From Thiodiazotropha sp050291245 (lineage in GTDB: Bacteria; Pseudomonadota; Gammaproteobacteria; Chromatiales; Chromatiaceae): a stretch of DNA of 64,000 bases. The notes under the pieces were generated by a model. That model was not told where the DNA came from, made no database searches, and saw nothing but the letters and a program-made list of their open reading frames with translations. Of the stretch, positions 43,459-53,176 are shown in pieces. The stretch lies in NCBI GenBank assembly GCA_050291245.1, contig JBNKJP010000022.1, positions 186,001-250,000 of the forward strand. Direction: 5' to 3'. How positions within the stretch are numbered: position 1 is the first letter of the stretch; each line of letters opens with the position of its first letter. Made by a program: the position numbers and the translations under genes.

Positions 43459-43506
43459 CCCGGACCACGGCGAAACCTGTAGTGATCGGTTTCGCCGTGG
43501 TCCGGG
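43459..43506. terminator. Perfect 19-bp hairpin after the Tat-protein gene
   Basis: CCCGGACCACGGCGAAACC pairs perfectly with GGTTTCGCCGTGGTCCGGG around a 10-nt loop. It lies 10 bp downstream of the DUF1501-like stop, where a terminator is expected, but lacks a T run. It should be a strong RNA structure blocking 3' decay or read-through into lgt. Confidence 0.6.
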
Positions 43507-43515
43507 AAGGATCTT

Positions 43516-45087
43516 TTACATGATCGGGTTGAACGCAGTGAGGCTGTCGAGCATCGCGGCATTGCCCAGGCTGCTACCGAACAGGGTGGAGAACTGGCCC
43601 TGTTCGCCGTGCAGGGCGAGGTAATTCAGGGCCACGGTCAGTACCAACTGGTTGACGTTGTTGGCCGCCGGGCTCGAACCGTTGTCCACCGCGCCATCCG
43701 CCGTGAAATAGCCGATCTGCTGGTGACGCAGCTGTTCGTCCAGGCTGCCCCCCGTAAGGGTCGCCGGACCGCTCGGGTTGTATACCAGGAAGAACGAGGC
43801 GGCGGTGGATTGGTTGTCGCCGGTCCACACGCCCTTGCCCCGGCCGTCCGCGGAGTTGTCCACCGCGCCGCTGCTGGTGAGTGAACCGTCGCTGAACACG
43901 TAGAGCATCAGGGGCATGCCCAGGCGTGCGGCATACTCGATACAGGCGCCCATGCAGCGTCCGGCGCGCAGATCCCGAAGCTCGCCGGTGGAGCGGTCCC
44001 CGGTATGGTAATCAAACCCGCCCATGGTGACGGTTCCGGCGCCGGCGTAGCCGTTGACCACCAGTTTCATGATCGAGGCGGTTTTTTGGAACTCGCCCTC
44101 GCTGTCGAACTCAGCCTGGGAGAAGATGGGGCCGATAATGTCCGGATCGGCGGTAACATCCAGGGCGGCGGGATCACCGTAACGGTCGACCAGATCCGCA
44201 CTCTTCACATAGCCGCAACGGACCAGCTCCTTGACCACGGCATCGGTGGTGATGCCGGTGTTGACACTGTCGAGTTTCATATCCGAGATGCGCTGGATCG
44301 CCTCCATGACCGCCACCGCGTCGGCCTGGTCGAGCAGTCCCACCAGTTTGCCGGTGTCCACCAGACCGGTGGTATCGCTCGGGCGGTCCACCTTGGTGGG
44401 GCGTACCGCGGGGTCGATCTGGTCCGCGGGAGCCACCGAGTTGCCCCCCGAGTCGGAACTGCGGGAGCCGATCAGGGTGAGCAGCTCTCCATCCGCACCG
44501 CAGCGGTTGATCGCGTACATGGGATTGTGGGGATTGTTGGAGGTGTCGTTTTCCGAACGGGCCGGAATCACCACCCCATTCACATTGGCCCGATTACCCG
44601 GCGAAACCTTTTCGAGTATGCCGCGCAGGAAGGCGCTGTCGGAGTGAAACGCCAGGCCGAGTTCGGTGTTGACGTAATCGCTCAGACCGCTGGTCGGGTT
44701 GAGGATCGGCGGCACCATGTCACCGGGCAGACCCAACCGGTTGTAGCCGGCGGTGGTCAGGAAATCGAACTGGCCGCCCTGGAGTCCGGTCAGGACATTG
44801 GATCCGGCGATGTTTCCGCCACCGGCCAGGTCAAAGCAGATGAAGGGGACCTTGCCGCCCCCCAGGGTGTCGATGCCGCAGCTGCTTTTCAGGGTCTGCA
44901 GATCGGAGGAGAGTGCCGCCCGGGCCTGTCGCGGATTGGCGAATAGGCCGAACAGGGAGGGACCCGTGACCATCCCCAGGCCACTGAGCAACCCCTGGCG
45001 GACGAAGTCCCGACGGGTTACCGGACGGGGATGGTCGGGATGGAACAGGGGGTCATCCGGGGAGAGATTTTTCACTTTTCTACGCAT
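43516..45087 (-). CDS. Tat-exported DUF1501-like protein
   Basis: 523 residues. The twin-arginine signal TRRDFVRQGLLSG (about 24-36) indicates folded export. The mature part has GGFDYHTGDRSTGELRDL and YVFSDGS, which resemble the GxDtH and S-E-F-G blocks of DUF1501 (sulfatase-like alkaline phosphatase fold). It is the last gene of the three-gene minus arm with two c-type haem proteins. It probably acts in the periplasm or at the surface with them; substrate unknown. Confidence 0.7.
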   Translation of the reverse strand: MRRKVKNLSPDDPLFHPDHPRPVTRRDFVRQGLLSGLGMVTGPSLFGLFANPRQARAALSSDLQTLKSSCGIDTLGGGKVPFICFDLAGGGNIAGSNVLTGLQGGQFDFLTTAGYNRLGLPGDMVPPILNPTSGLSDYVNTELGLAFHSDSAFLRGILEKVSPGNRANVNGVVIPARSENDTSNNPHNPMYAINRCGADGELLTLIGSRSSDSGGNSVAPADQIDPAVRPTKVDRPSDTTGLVDTGKLVGLLDQADAVAVMEAIQRISDMKLDSVNTGITTDAVVKELVRCGYVKSADLVDRYGDPAALDVTADPDIIGPIFSQAEFDSEGEFQKTASIMKLVVNGYAGAGTVTMGGFDYHTGDRSTGELRDLRAGRCMGACIEYAARLGMPLMLYVFSDGSLTSSGAVDNSADGRGKGVWTGDNQSTAASFFLVYNPSGPATLTGGSLDEQLRHQQIGYFTADGAVDNGSSPAANNVNQLVLTVALNYLALHGEQGQFSTLFGSSLGNAAMLDSLTAFNPIM

Positions 45088-45108
45088 AGTCTGTATTCCA
45101 TCCGAATG

Positions 45109-47589
45109 TTACTGCAACAACACCACGGCGCTGCCCAGCAGAGAGGCACAGGCCGCCTTGGTGGCCTTTTCAGTGCGGTCCGTGGCGCATTGACCCGAGC
45201 AACGGGCCAGCCCGACGCTGCCGGTCAGGAGGTTCATCAACTCTCCCTCCACCTGGGCCGGATCGGGTTGGGTTGCGAGGTTCTCACCCAGGAAACGGCT
45301 GATCAAAGGCGCCACGACCTGACTCTGCCAGGTGGCGCTGGAGATGTCGTTGGCGTTGGTGGTGAAGCTGAATCCGGGGAAAAAGCTGGCCCGCAGGGTC
45401 GTGTCGTCCACCAGCGCGCTGCAATACTCGATAGCCAGCTGGGATACGGCGACCTGATGGGAGGAGAGAAAACCGTTCACGTCCTCGCTCGACGGAAGCT
45501 GCTGGCGAATGGTCGTGAAGGTCGTCTGTACCGCTTCCAGGGTCTGACTGACACCGGTCAGTTCGGCCATACTGGCGTTGATCTCATCGAAGGTGCGCAG
45601 ACCCACCTTGGAGCGGGGTTCCGCATCCGCGGGCGTGGCCACGGGTAGGGGGGCCGGTTCCGTGAATACATGGGTCTGGTCGCCCAGGCGTTCAAAGGTG
45701 AGAAAGAACTGGTCGCCCTGGGCGCCTTTCTCGGAAGGGATGACCGTCGCGATGCGTGACAGCAGCTGACCGTTCTGGGAGTACTCAGTGGCGTTCAGGG
45801 TGGTGTCGAGCCGGGCATAGGACTGGCCGATAGCGGCTTCCTTACCGTTGATACCGATGCGCATGCCCTGGATGGGGATATCTCCCGGTACCACGGTCTC
45901 ATCGAGGCTGATGAATTTCGGCTGGCGGAACAGATAGCTGTAGTTGTCGTACTGGCTGACCTCGAACACGATGTAGCTCTGGGGCAGGTTCACCAGGGTG
46001 CTGACGTTGAACAGCAGGAAGTACTTCTCGCCCACGCCGGCTTCGAAGTTCTGCACGATCTGGGATTCGCTGAGTGCCCGGTTGTGGATCGCCAGCAGGC
46101 GGACCTTGCCCTCCCAGGGGCGGTCGCTGGAGGCCTCGTTGCCGAGTACCAGGGCATAGGTGTCGTCCCAGTCGTTGAGATTGCCCGGGGCGGTTTCGTC
46201 CTCGTCGTCGGTGAACACCCCGTTGATATAGATCCGCCGGCCGTGTTCCGGATCGAAGGTGGCCACTACGTGCTGTTCCGCGGCCTGCAGGTCTTCATCG
46301 TCGTCCGAGGTGGAGTGGGCGGGTTCGCCGTTGCCGTCGGTGGTGCTGGAACGGTGCAGGAAGTTGTAGGTGTAGAGTGTCTGACCCAGGGTGAAATTCC
46401 GGTCATCGACGCCGGCGGAGTAGCTGATGATGCGGGCCGGCCCCTCCTGGGTGACATTGGCGGGCACCACCCAGGCCTCAATGGTGTACTCACCGGTGGA
46501 CTGGATCAGCTGCGCCAGTTTACGACTGTCGTTGGTGCTGCCCTGGGCTTTGCCGTTTTTAAACTCAAGACCCCAGCCTTCGACCCAGCTGATACCGCCG
46601 CTCAGGGTGAGATTGATAGCCGGATCCACGCCGCTGGTGTCGTAGGCGATGTTGCCTTCGCCGGTCTTGAACTCATACAGTGCGATGACATCGTTCTCCT
46701 GGCGGCTGCCGCCACTGGCCACCGTACCTTCCGGCAGGGACAGGGCGTGGCTCACTACCAGTTCCGGATCCACCGGAGTGGGATCGATCGCGTCCGCCAT
46801 GCGGGTGATCGCGCTCTGCATCTCCTGGGCGTTGTCCGGACAGTCATCCCAGCAGTTGTGCAGTTCGATGAGGCGTTGCACCAGGCGGGAGTTGCTCGGG
46901 GTATCCAGATCGATGGAGTTTTTCACCGCCGCATAGGCGCTGTCCGCATCGGCGCTGGCGAAATAGGGGGATTGGGGTGAGGCGGCATCCTCCACATGGC
47001 ACTCCGAGCAATATTCGCTCAGCAGGGGGTGCACATGGGTGGCGAACAGGGTCGAGTCCTCGGGAAACGCCTTGCTCTCACCCACTACCTTCTCCGGGGG
47101 TGCCTCGAGTTCGATCTGCCGGCCACCGCCACTGCCGTCCCCCAACCAGGATTGGATGTAGTTGGTGATAATGGTGGCGCAGGCGCTGTTGCTGGCCTCC
47201 CAGCAGTTGTGTCCGTTCGCCACCTTGGTAACCAGAGCGGATTCGTCGGGTTCGCTGCGATTGATGAAGGGGTTGACCGCTTCATAGGCCTGGTTGACAT
47301 CGTCCTCGCGCACGAACAGGGGGGCCTGGCCACCCGCGCCGTGGCAGGATCCGCAGCGGTTCTGCGCCCGCAACGGCTCCCACACGCTGATTCGGTAGCC
47401 CTGGATGTCACTGGTGCGCGCGGCCGGACCGTTATAGGTGCTGGTGGTAACAGTGGTCTCCTGCTGGGCTTCATTGGAGACCCCGTCCTGACAAGCCTGC
47501 AGGCCGATCAGCGCCACCCCTGGAAGCAGCAGCCAGGCCGCCATGCGTGCCCCGCTCATCAGTTTCTTGAAACCCTTTTGCCTGCTCAC
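45109..47589 (-). CDS. LamG-domain, c-type cytochrome lipoprotein
   Basis: 826 residues from a GTG at 47589, preceded by GGGGGA; the ATG at 47559 is an alternative. The lipobox is IGLQAC. Two haem motifs, CGSCH and CSECH, each lie in a short cytochrome-like unit followed by an HNCW motif. A LamG/concanavalin-like domain follows (about 290-530, with YTIEAWVVPANVT, IYINGVFTD and YALVLGNEA). The C-terminal part is unassigned. The architecture suggests an electron-carrying surface or periplasmic lipoprotein that also binds glycan or protein. Confidence 0.8.
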   Translation of the reverse strand: MSRQKGFKKLMSGARMAAWLLLPGVALIGLQACQDGVSNEAQQETTVTTSTYNGPAARTSDIQGYRISVWEPLRAQNRCGSCHGAGGQAPLFVREDDVNQAYEAVNPFINRSEPDESALVTKVANGHNCWEASNSACATIITNYIQSWLGDGSGGGRQIELEAPPEKVVGESKAFPEDSTLFATHVHPLLSEYCSECHVEDAASPQSPYFASADADSAYAAVKNSIDLDTPSNSRLVQRLIELHNCWDDCPDNAQEMQSAITRMADAIDPTPVDPELVVSHALSLPEGTVASGGSRQENDVIALYEFKTGEGNIAYDTSGVDPAINLTLSGGISWVEGWGLEFKNGKAQGSTNDSRKLAQLIQSTGEYTIEAWVVPANVTQEGPARIISYSAGVDDRNFTLGQTLYTYNFLHRSSTTDGNGEPAHSTSDDDEDLQAAEQHVVATFDPEHGRRIYINGVFTDDEDETAPGNLNDWDDTYALVLGNEASSDRPWEGKVRLLAIHNRALSESQIVQNFEAGVGEKYFLLFNVSTLVNLPQSYIVFEVSQYDNYSYLFRQPKFISLDETVVPGDIPIQGMRIGINGKEAAIGQSYARLDTTLNATEYSQNGQLLSRIATVIPSEKGAQGDQFFLTFERLGDQTHVFTEPAPLPVATPADAEPRSKVGLRTFDEINASMAELTGVSQTLEAVQTTFTTIRQQLPSSEDVNGFLSSHQVAVSQLAIEYCSALVDDTTLRASFFPGFSFTTNANDISSATWQSQVVAPLISRFLGENLATQPDPAQVEGELMNLLTGSVGLARCSGQCATDRTEKATKAACASLLGSAVVLLQ

Positions 47590-47593
47590 TGAT

Positions 47594-48775
47594 TCAATCC
47601 CCCGCGCAGTAGACGGCCGTCTCGGCAAATACTTGCTTCATGTTGTAGCCGGATTTGAAGTTGCTGGTGATCTCGCTGATCTTGCTGCGATCCGCGCTGT
47701 CCACCGGGGGGCGCAGGCAGATGGCTTCGAACGCCTTGGTGACCTGACACTCGGCGAAGGCCTGACTGTTGGCCAGTTCCTGCCCCTGTGATTTGGCCCC
47801 GTCCCCGCTGCCGGGCAGACTGCTGTCCCAGCCCAGTGCCGCGTTGGGTCCCTTGCGCCAATAGTTGTCCCAATGGTCGTTCGGGGTGGCAAAACCGTCT
47901 TTGAACACGCCGGTGTTGATCTGGTATTTGTGCTGTACTTCACCCGGGGTGTAGGAGATGTGTCCGGCCTCCATGTCCTCTTCCGGGTAGTCATAGCCGT
48001 AGTAGGCGTAGGCCTGTGTCAGGGGCTCCATGCCGGCATGACAGCCGACACAGTTATTGAAGAACACCCGGCTGTCGCCCCCCGGGCTGCGCGCCACGTC
48101 CTGGCGGACCCGGTCATGAGGACGGGTCGGATCCTTGATCTGCTCCAGGTCCCGGCACAGATGGTTGAGCATGGTGAAGCTGAACATCGCCCGGTTGGTG
48201 CCGTCGACAAAAAAGGCCCGCGCCGCGGCCCGGGTGGTGATGACCCCAGCGGTGCCCTCGGGGGGGAGTCCGGTCACGCTCGACTGGGTGGCCTGGCGCA
48301 GTTCCTCCTTGAGATTCAGACCCTGCGTCTCCATCGCCTCATAGTGGTCGTTGTTGTCGTTGGAGTAGGCCGGAGCGTTGCTCCCCACGTAAATGATGTC
48401 CGCGGAGAGCAACTGGTTGAACGGTACCTCGTCGCGTACCATGCCGATCACCGTGGCGCTATAGTCGTTGAGGGGCGCGAAAGGCGTCATCTCTTCATTG
48501 GTCCAGGGGGTCGCCCAGTTCTTTAACGTGACGTTGTAGAAGTTGGGGTTCTCAATCGCCAGCATGGCGGCGGCGAGGGGGTCGTTGTTTTCGATATCGC
48601 TGACCATCTGCTCCAGTACCTCGGCACTGGGGGGCACGCCGGCAATCCGGTCATGCATCCGCTTGGCCTGTTCCCTGGGGCCGGATAGCGCAGGGCCGGC
48701 GCACAGCAGGGCCAGACTGAACGCGGCGAGTTTCATCAATGATCCGGGGCCTGACGGCGGACACATGGCTGACAT
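47594..48775 (-). CDS. Exported monohaem protein of the HzsA-related locus
   Basis: 393 residues from the ATG at 48775, with GAGAGG ten bases upstream; the ATG at 48736 directly before the signal peptide is an alternative. The signal peptide ends PALSG. There is one CxxCH motif in NNCVGCHAGMEPL. The rest is unassigned. It is the first gene of the minus arm, 5 bp before the LamG gene, and divergent from the HzsA-like gene. Confidence 0.7.
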   Translation of the reverse strand: MSAMCPPSGPGSLMKLAAFSLALLCAGPALSGPREQAKRMHDRIAGVPPSAEVLEQMVSDIENNDPLAAAMLAIENPNFYNVTLKNWATPWTNEEMTPFAPLNDYSATVIGMVRDEVPFNQLLSADIIYVGSNAPAYSNDNNDHYEAMETQGLNLKEELRQATQSSVTGLPPEGTAGVITTRAAARAFFVDGTNRAMFSFTMLNHLCRDLEQIKDPTRPHDRVRQDVARSPGGDSRVFFNNCVGCHAGMEPLTQAYAYYGYDYPEEDMEAGHISYTPGEVQHKYQINTGVFKDGFATPNDHWDNYWRKGPNAALGWDSSLPGSGDGAKSQGQELANSQAFAECQVTKAFEAICLRPPVDSADRSKISEITSNFKSGYNMKQVFAETAVYCAGD

Positions 48776-49130
48776 GATGGCGATGCCTCTCAAACTGTAC
48801 ACTTCGAACCTGTCGAAAACCTGGGGTGCGGGTGTGTTGCCTGACCCTGGCCTGTCCTTGGCTGTCTTGCGTTACGATGAGAGCGTCCTGTTCGGACGGC
48901 GCCACACGTTTATTTTGCACAATGTTTCTTTCTTCTTACGGAATGGCCTCGGTGTCAATGGCAGGTGGCGGAATCGTGATCTCCGTTTTTCTAAGTTGTG
49001 AACTCATGCACTGATTGGGGTTTTCGATAGGGTAGACTCTCAAGTCTATGATTTTATTAGTCGATAGTGGAATTCAACGCTATTCGGAAAAGCGGTCGTC
49101 GACTCGGACCCTCGGGAGCCCACACATCAA
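48776..49130. promoter_or_regulatory. Divergent control region of the HzsA-related locus
   Basis: 355 bp between the two arms, clearly more AT-rich around 48900-49070 and so likely to contain both promoters. No confident -35/-10 pair or operator palindrome was found by eye. No gene is supported inside. Confidence 0.45.
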
Positions 49131-51770
49131 ATGAACGTTGTTCTACGCAAGGTGCTCGTGCCTTATGTCGCAGCGCTCCTGTCCGTCCCTTTGTGGTCGG
49201 GTTGCGGAGGCGGCAGCAGTCAGGATCCCGATCCTGTGGTTGTGGACTATCCCGTGGCCTATGTGAAACGCCCGGTCAACGAGCAGAGCAATACGGATAT
49301 CCGGGTGAGCCAGAGCAGTGAAGCCGGTGGCGACCTGTACTACAAGAATTTCGCCGCGGGCAGTGCCGATGAGGTCAACGTTACCGGCTCGGTGACCGGG
49401 GGACAAGGGGATGTGCGTGATGTGTCGGTCTCCTACGATGGCACCAAGCTGCTGTTCTCCCTGCGCCTGCCGCTGATCGAAGACGCCGAGCCGGAGGATC
49501 AGCCGACCTGGAATATCTGGGAATACGACATCCCCTCCGCACAGCTCAGACGGGTCATCGTTTCGGATATCACCGCCGAGGACGGGCATGACCGGTTCCC
49601 CTACTACCTCCCGGACGGTCGCATCGTATTCTCATCCACCCGTCAACGTCTCGCCAAGGCCCGCCTGCTTGACGAGGGTAAGCCCCAATACCTGGCCATG
49701 GAGCGTTCGGTCGACGAACCGGCCATGGTCTTGCATGTGATGAATGCGGATGGCAGCCGCATTACCCAGATCTCCTTCAACCGCAGCCATGATTTCTCAC
49801 CCAGTGTGCTGGCCAACGGACAGATCGTGTTCAGTCGCTGGGATCGCGCGGACGGTAACAACGCCATCCATCTCTATCGGATGAATCCGGACGGCACCGA
49901 GTTGGAGCTTCTGTACGGACTCAACAGCCATGAAACGGGTACCGGAGACAGCACGGTGCAGTTCCTGCGTCCCCAGGAGATGCCGGACGGCCGGGTGCTC
50001 GCCCTGCTGCTGCCCTTTGACGGCACCGATGAGGGGGGGAGTCTGATCTTCATTGATACCGCGACCTACATCGATAACGATGCCCCCACCTGGGACAACC
50101 TGGGCATGACCGGTCCGGCTCAGACCCTCGCCACCCAGCACCAGGTCACCACGGACGGTTCACTGTCCGCGGGGGGGCAACTGCGCAGCGCCTACCCCCT
50201 GTTCGACAATACCGAACGCATGCTCATCAGTTGGAGCCCTTGCCGGGTCATGGAGGACGAGCGGATTCTGCCCTGTACCGATGAACGACTGGCCGATCCC
50301 AACACCGAGGTGGCGCCGCCCCTCTACAGTCTGTTCATCTACGATCCGTCTCAAGGCACCCAACTGCCCATCGTGAAGCCCCAGGAGGGGATGGTCTTTA
50401 CCGATGTGGTGGTGGCGGTTGCACGGACCGAACCGATCATTCGCTTTGACAAGACCGCCGGGATCGATCTTGACCCCACCCTGGTGGATGACAAGGCGGG
50501 CCTGTTGCAGATTCGCAGTGTCTACGAGCTGGACGGTGTGGATACCGCGGAACCCGACCTGGCGACCGTCTCGAACCCCTCCCAGACTCGCCCGGACGAC
50601 CGTGAGCCGCGTTTTCTGAGGCTCGTCAAGCAGGTCACGATTCCGGACGACGAGGTATTGAATTTCTCCAACACCGCGTTTGGCCGCACCGCCCAGTACG
50701 GGATGCGCGAGATCCTGGGATATGCCCCGATCGAACCGGATGGTTCGGTGGCGGTCAAGGTGCCGGCCAACGTGCCGGTGAGTTTCAGCGTGCTGGACAA
50801 ACGGGGTCGTCGGGTCGGTGATGTACATCCCTTCTGGCTGCAGTTTCGCCCGGGAGAGGTGATCGAATGCGGAGGCTGCCATGAGGGCGATAACCCGCTG
50901 CCCCACGGGCGGCTCAGCGCCGCGCCTCCAAGCATCAACAACGGCAGTCAGCTCACCGGTCAGCCCTTCCCCAACGCCAACCCGGAACTCTGGACCGATG
51001 TGGGCGAGACCATGGCCGAGACCCGCAATCGCCTGCAATGCCTGGCCGCAGCCTGTGACCCGACCCTGGATCCGGAATTCGTGGATGTCTGGTCCGATCC
51101 GCAAACCACTCAGGTTGAAGCGGAGTTCGCCTACCGCTACGCGGATCTGGATACGGCGATACCTTTGAGCGACACCACCTGCGCCAATAACTGGAACGCA
51201 TTGTGTCGATCCATCATTCATTACGAACAGAACATCCATCCCCTCTGGGAACTTCCACGCACCCTCGAGGACGAGGAGGGCAACCTGATCGAAGACCATA
51301 CCTGTATCAGCTGCCACGATACCGATGACAATGGGGAAACGGCGGTTCCGGATGCTCAGCTCAATCTCACCGGTGGCGCTTCGGAGGATGAGCCGCAGCA
51401 TATGACCTCTTACCGGGAGCTGCTCTACCCCGACAACATGCAGGAGGTGGTGGATGGGATTCTGGTGGATGTACTGGTGCCCGCCACCGATGCCAACGGC
51501 AATCAGCTCTATCAGACCGATGAAAACGGGGCGCTGGTGCTGGATGGGGAGGGTAACCCGATTCCGTTGCCGGATGTGCCGGTTCCGGTACCCGGTGGTC
51601 CGTCCATGAGCGCGGGATCCGCCAGTGACAGTCGATTCATGGAGATGTTCGATGCCGGTGGCGCCCATGCCGGTTATCTCACGGATGCGGAGTTGCGATT
51701 GATTTCCGAGTGGCTGGATATCGGTGCACAGTACTACAATGACCCCTTCGTGGCTCCACTGGATGACTGA
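49131..51770 (+). CDS. HzsA-related dihaem lipoprotein
   Basis: 879 residues. A lipobox (PLWSGC, Cys about 25) anchors the protein. The N-terminal two thirds carries repeated beta-propeller-like blades (VSYDGTKLLFSLR, YYLPDGRIVFSSTRQ, MNADGSRITQI, LANGQIVFSRWD), as in TolB and in hydrazine synthase alpha (HzsA). The C-terminal third has two haem-c motifs, CGGCH and CISCH. This is an HzsA-like architecture, but no other anammox gene is present, so hydrazine chemistry should not be assumed. It heads the six-gene plus arm. Confidence 0.82.
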   Translation: MNVVLRKVLVPYVAALLSVPLWSGCGGGSSQDPDPVVVDYPVAYVKRPVNEQSNTDIRVSQSSEAGGDLYYKNFAAGSADEVNVTGSVTGGQGDVRDVSVSYDGTKLLFSLRLPLIEDAEPEDQPTWNIWEYDIPSAQLRRVIVSDITAEDGHDRFPYYLPDGRIVFSSTRQRLAKARLLDEGKPQYLAMERSVDEPAMVLHVMNADGSRITQISFNRSHDFSPSVLANGQIVFSRWDRADGNNAIHLYRMNPDGTELELLYGLNSHETGTGDSTVQFLRPQEMPDGRVLALLLPFDGTDEGGSLIFIDTATYIDNDAPTWDNLGMTGPAQTLATQHQVTTDGSLSAGGQLRSAYPLFDNTERMLISWSPCRVMEDERILPCTDERLADPNTEVAPPLYSLFIYDPSQGTQLPIVKPQEGMVFTDVVVAVARTEPIIRFDKTAGIDLDPTLVDDKAGLLQIRSVYELDGVDTAEPDLATVSNPSQTRPDDREPRFLRLVKQVTIPDDEVLNFSNTAFGRTAQYGMREILGYAPIEPDGSVAVKVPANVPVSFSVLDKRGRRVGDVHPFWLQFRPGEVIECGGCHEGDNPLPHGRLSAAPPSINNGSQLTGQPFPNANPELWTDVGETMAETRNRLQCLAAACDPTLDPEFVDVWSDPQTTQVEAEFAYRYADLDTAIPLSDTTCANNWNALCRSIIHYEQNIHPLWELPRTLEDEEGNLIEDHTCISCHDTDDNGETAVPDAQLNLTGGASEDEPQHMTSYRELLYPDNMQEVVDGILVDVLVPATDANGNQLYQTDENGALVLDGEGNPIPLPDVPVPVPGGPSMSAGSASDSRFMEMFDAGGAHAGYLTDAELRLISEWLDIGAQYYNDPFVAPLDD

Positions 51771-51773
51771 AGT

Positions 51774-52535
51774 TTGAGACAGAACAGGTTTGTATGTGTG
51801 TGGCCCCTGTGGGTCAGTTGCTGGCTGCTGGGGCTGATCCCCCTGTCTGCCGGGGCGGAAGATGCGCCTGTTGAAGTGCAGGTCTCGGCGCCTTTCATCG
51901 AGATGCATACCGGTCCCGGTCGCGTCTATCCCGTGCAGTACGTGGCGGAACGCAATGAATGGGTGCGGATTTACAAACGCCGAACCGATTGGTTTCTGGT
52001 CGAAGGGCCACGGGGTTTTCAGGGTTGGGTGTCGATCGATCAGATCCGCCAGACCCACTACGAGGACGGCACGCCGCTGCAGCTCACCACCTTTGATCTG
52101 GACGACTTCCGCAACCGGGTCTGGGAGTTCAGTTTTTACGGTGGTGATATGGAGGGTGCTTCCCTGCTGGGTCTCTACGGCGGCTATGCCTTCAATGAGA
52201 ATCTCTCCACCGAGCTCAGTTTTTCCCAGGCATTGGGCGACTACTCCAGCGAATATCTGGTGGACCTCAATCTGGTATCCCAACCCTTTCCGGAATGGAC
52301 CTACAGCCCGTTTTTTACCCTCGGGAGCGGTGTCATCCGGACCGAACCCAGTGCCACCCTGGTGGAGACCGAGGACCGCACCGACACCACCGCCCATGTG
52401 GGCGCGGGATTGCGGGTCTATCTGACCCGACGCTTTTTCGTACGCGGTGAATTTCGCCACTATACGGTATTCACCAGCCGTGAAGACAATGAGGAATTTG
52501 ACCAGTGGAAAATCGGACTCGGTTTCTTTTTCTGA
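51774..52535 (+). CDS. SH3-domain outer-membrane barrel protein
   Basis: 253 residues from a TTG at 51774; a GTG at 51798 with better spacing from CAGG is an alternative. The signal peptide ends SAGA. A bacterial SH3 domain (about 33-92) has EMHTGPGRVYPV and GPRGFQGWVS. An eight-strand-like barrel (about 110-253) ends in an aromatic IGLGFFF. It begins 3 bp after the HzsA-like stop, so the two are coupled. Confidence 0.8.
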   Translation: MRQNRFVCVWPLWVSCWLLGLIPLSAGAEDAPVEVQVSAPFIEMHTGPGRVYPVQYVAERNEWVRIYKRRTDWFLVEGPRGFQGWVSIDQIRQTHYEDGTPLQLTTFDLDDFRNRVWEFSFYGGDMEGASLLGLYGGYAFNENLSTELSFSQALGDYSSEYLVDLNLVSQPFPEWTYSPFFTLGSGVIRTEPSATLVETEDRTDTTAHVGAGLRVYLTRRFFVRGEFRHYTVFTSREDNEEFDQWKIGLGFFF

Positions 52536-53167
52536 GCGCAGTGGGTTTGTATACCCTGTTGGCGCTGTCTCCGGCCCTGGCCGTGGAGCCCCTTGGGGAC
52601 AAGCCTCGTGAGGAGCTCCTGATCGAACCCGAAATCGACCGTCGGGAGATCACGGAACCTGCGTTCGATACCGAGGATTTCGAGATCGGGGCGTTTGTCG
52701 GTTTGATGAACATCGAAGACTTCGGCACCAGCACCCTGTATGGGGCGCGGCTGGCCTACCACGGCACCGAATCCCTGTTTCTGGAGGCCGCTCTGGGCAG
52801 CACCAAGGCGAACGAGACCAGTTATGAGCGGTTGAGCGGGGATGTGCAGCTGTTGACCGACAGCGAACGCAAGCTGACCTACTACAACCTGTCGGTGGGG
52901 TACAATCTGTTGCCCGGCGAGGTCTTCCTCGGCGGCAAGGCGGCCTATAACAGCCAGTTCTACCTCATTGCCGGAATCGGCAGCACCCACTTTGCCGGGG
53001 ATGATGCCTTTACCTACAACGTCGGAGCCGGATACCGGTTGCTGATCAGTGACTGGCTGACGCTGCATCTGAATGCCCGGGATCATCTGTTCGAATCCGA
53101 TCTCCTGGGTGAAACCAAGACCACCAATAACTTCGAGTTGAGTGGCAGTCTGACCTTTTTCTTCTAG
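52505..53167 (+). CDS. Outer-membrane beta-barrel protein
   Basis: 220 residues from a GTG at 52505, overlapping the preceding gene by 31 bp. The signal peptide ends PALA. A proline-rich start (EPLGDKPREELL) precedes a small barrel (about 62-220) with alternating strands and the terminal SGSLTFFF. The C-terminal motif matches that of the SH3-barrel neighbour, suggesting an origin by duplication and joint function. Confidence 0.78.
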   Translation: MENRTRFLFLSAVGLYTLLALSPALAVEPLGDKPREELLIEPEIDRREITEPAFDTEDFEIGAFVGLMNIEDFGTSTLYGARLAYHGTESLFLEAALGSTKANETSYERLSGDVQLLTDSERKLTYYNLSVGYNLLPGEVFLGGKAAYNSQFYLIAGIGSTHFAGDDAFTYNVGAGYRLLISDWLTLHLNARDHLFESDLLGETKTTNNFELSGSLTFFF

Positions 53168-53176
53168 AGGTAATCA

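Noticed and set aside
44005..44946. A 313-codon plus-strand frame and another at 46084-46980
   Set aside because: Both lie opposite genes of the minus cytochrome arm with clear signals and haem motifs.
49131..51770. Hydrazine synthase activity
   Set aside because: The protein is only HzsA-like in architecture; no HzsB/HzsC or other anammox gene is present, so the reaction cannot be claimed.
50160..52460. A 766-codon open frame on the minus strand
   Set aside because: It lies wholly opposite the HzsA-related and SH3-barrel genes, has no clear start signal, and is the shadow expected from GC-rich coding DNA.
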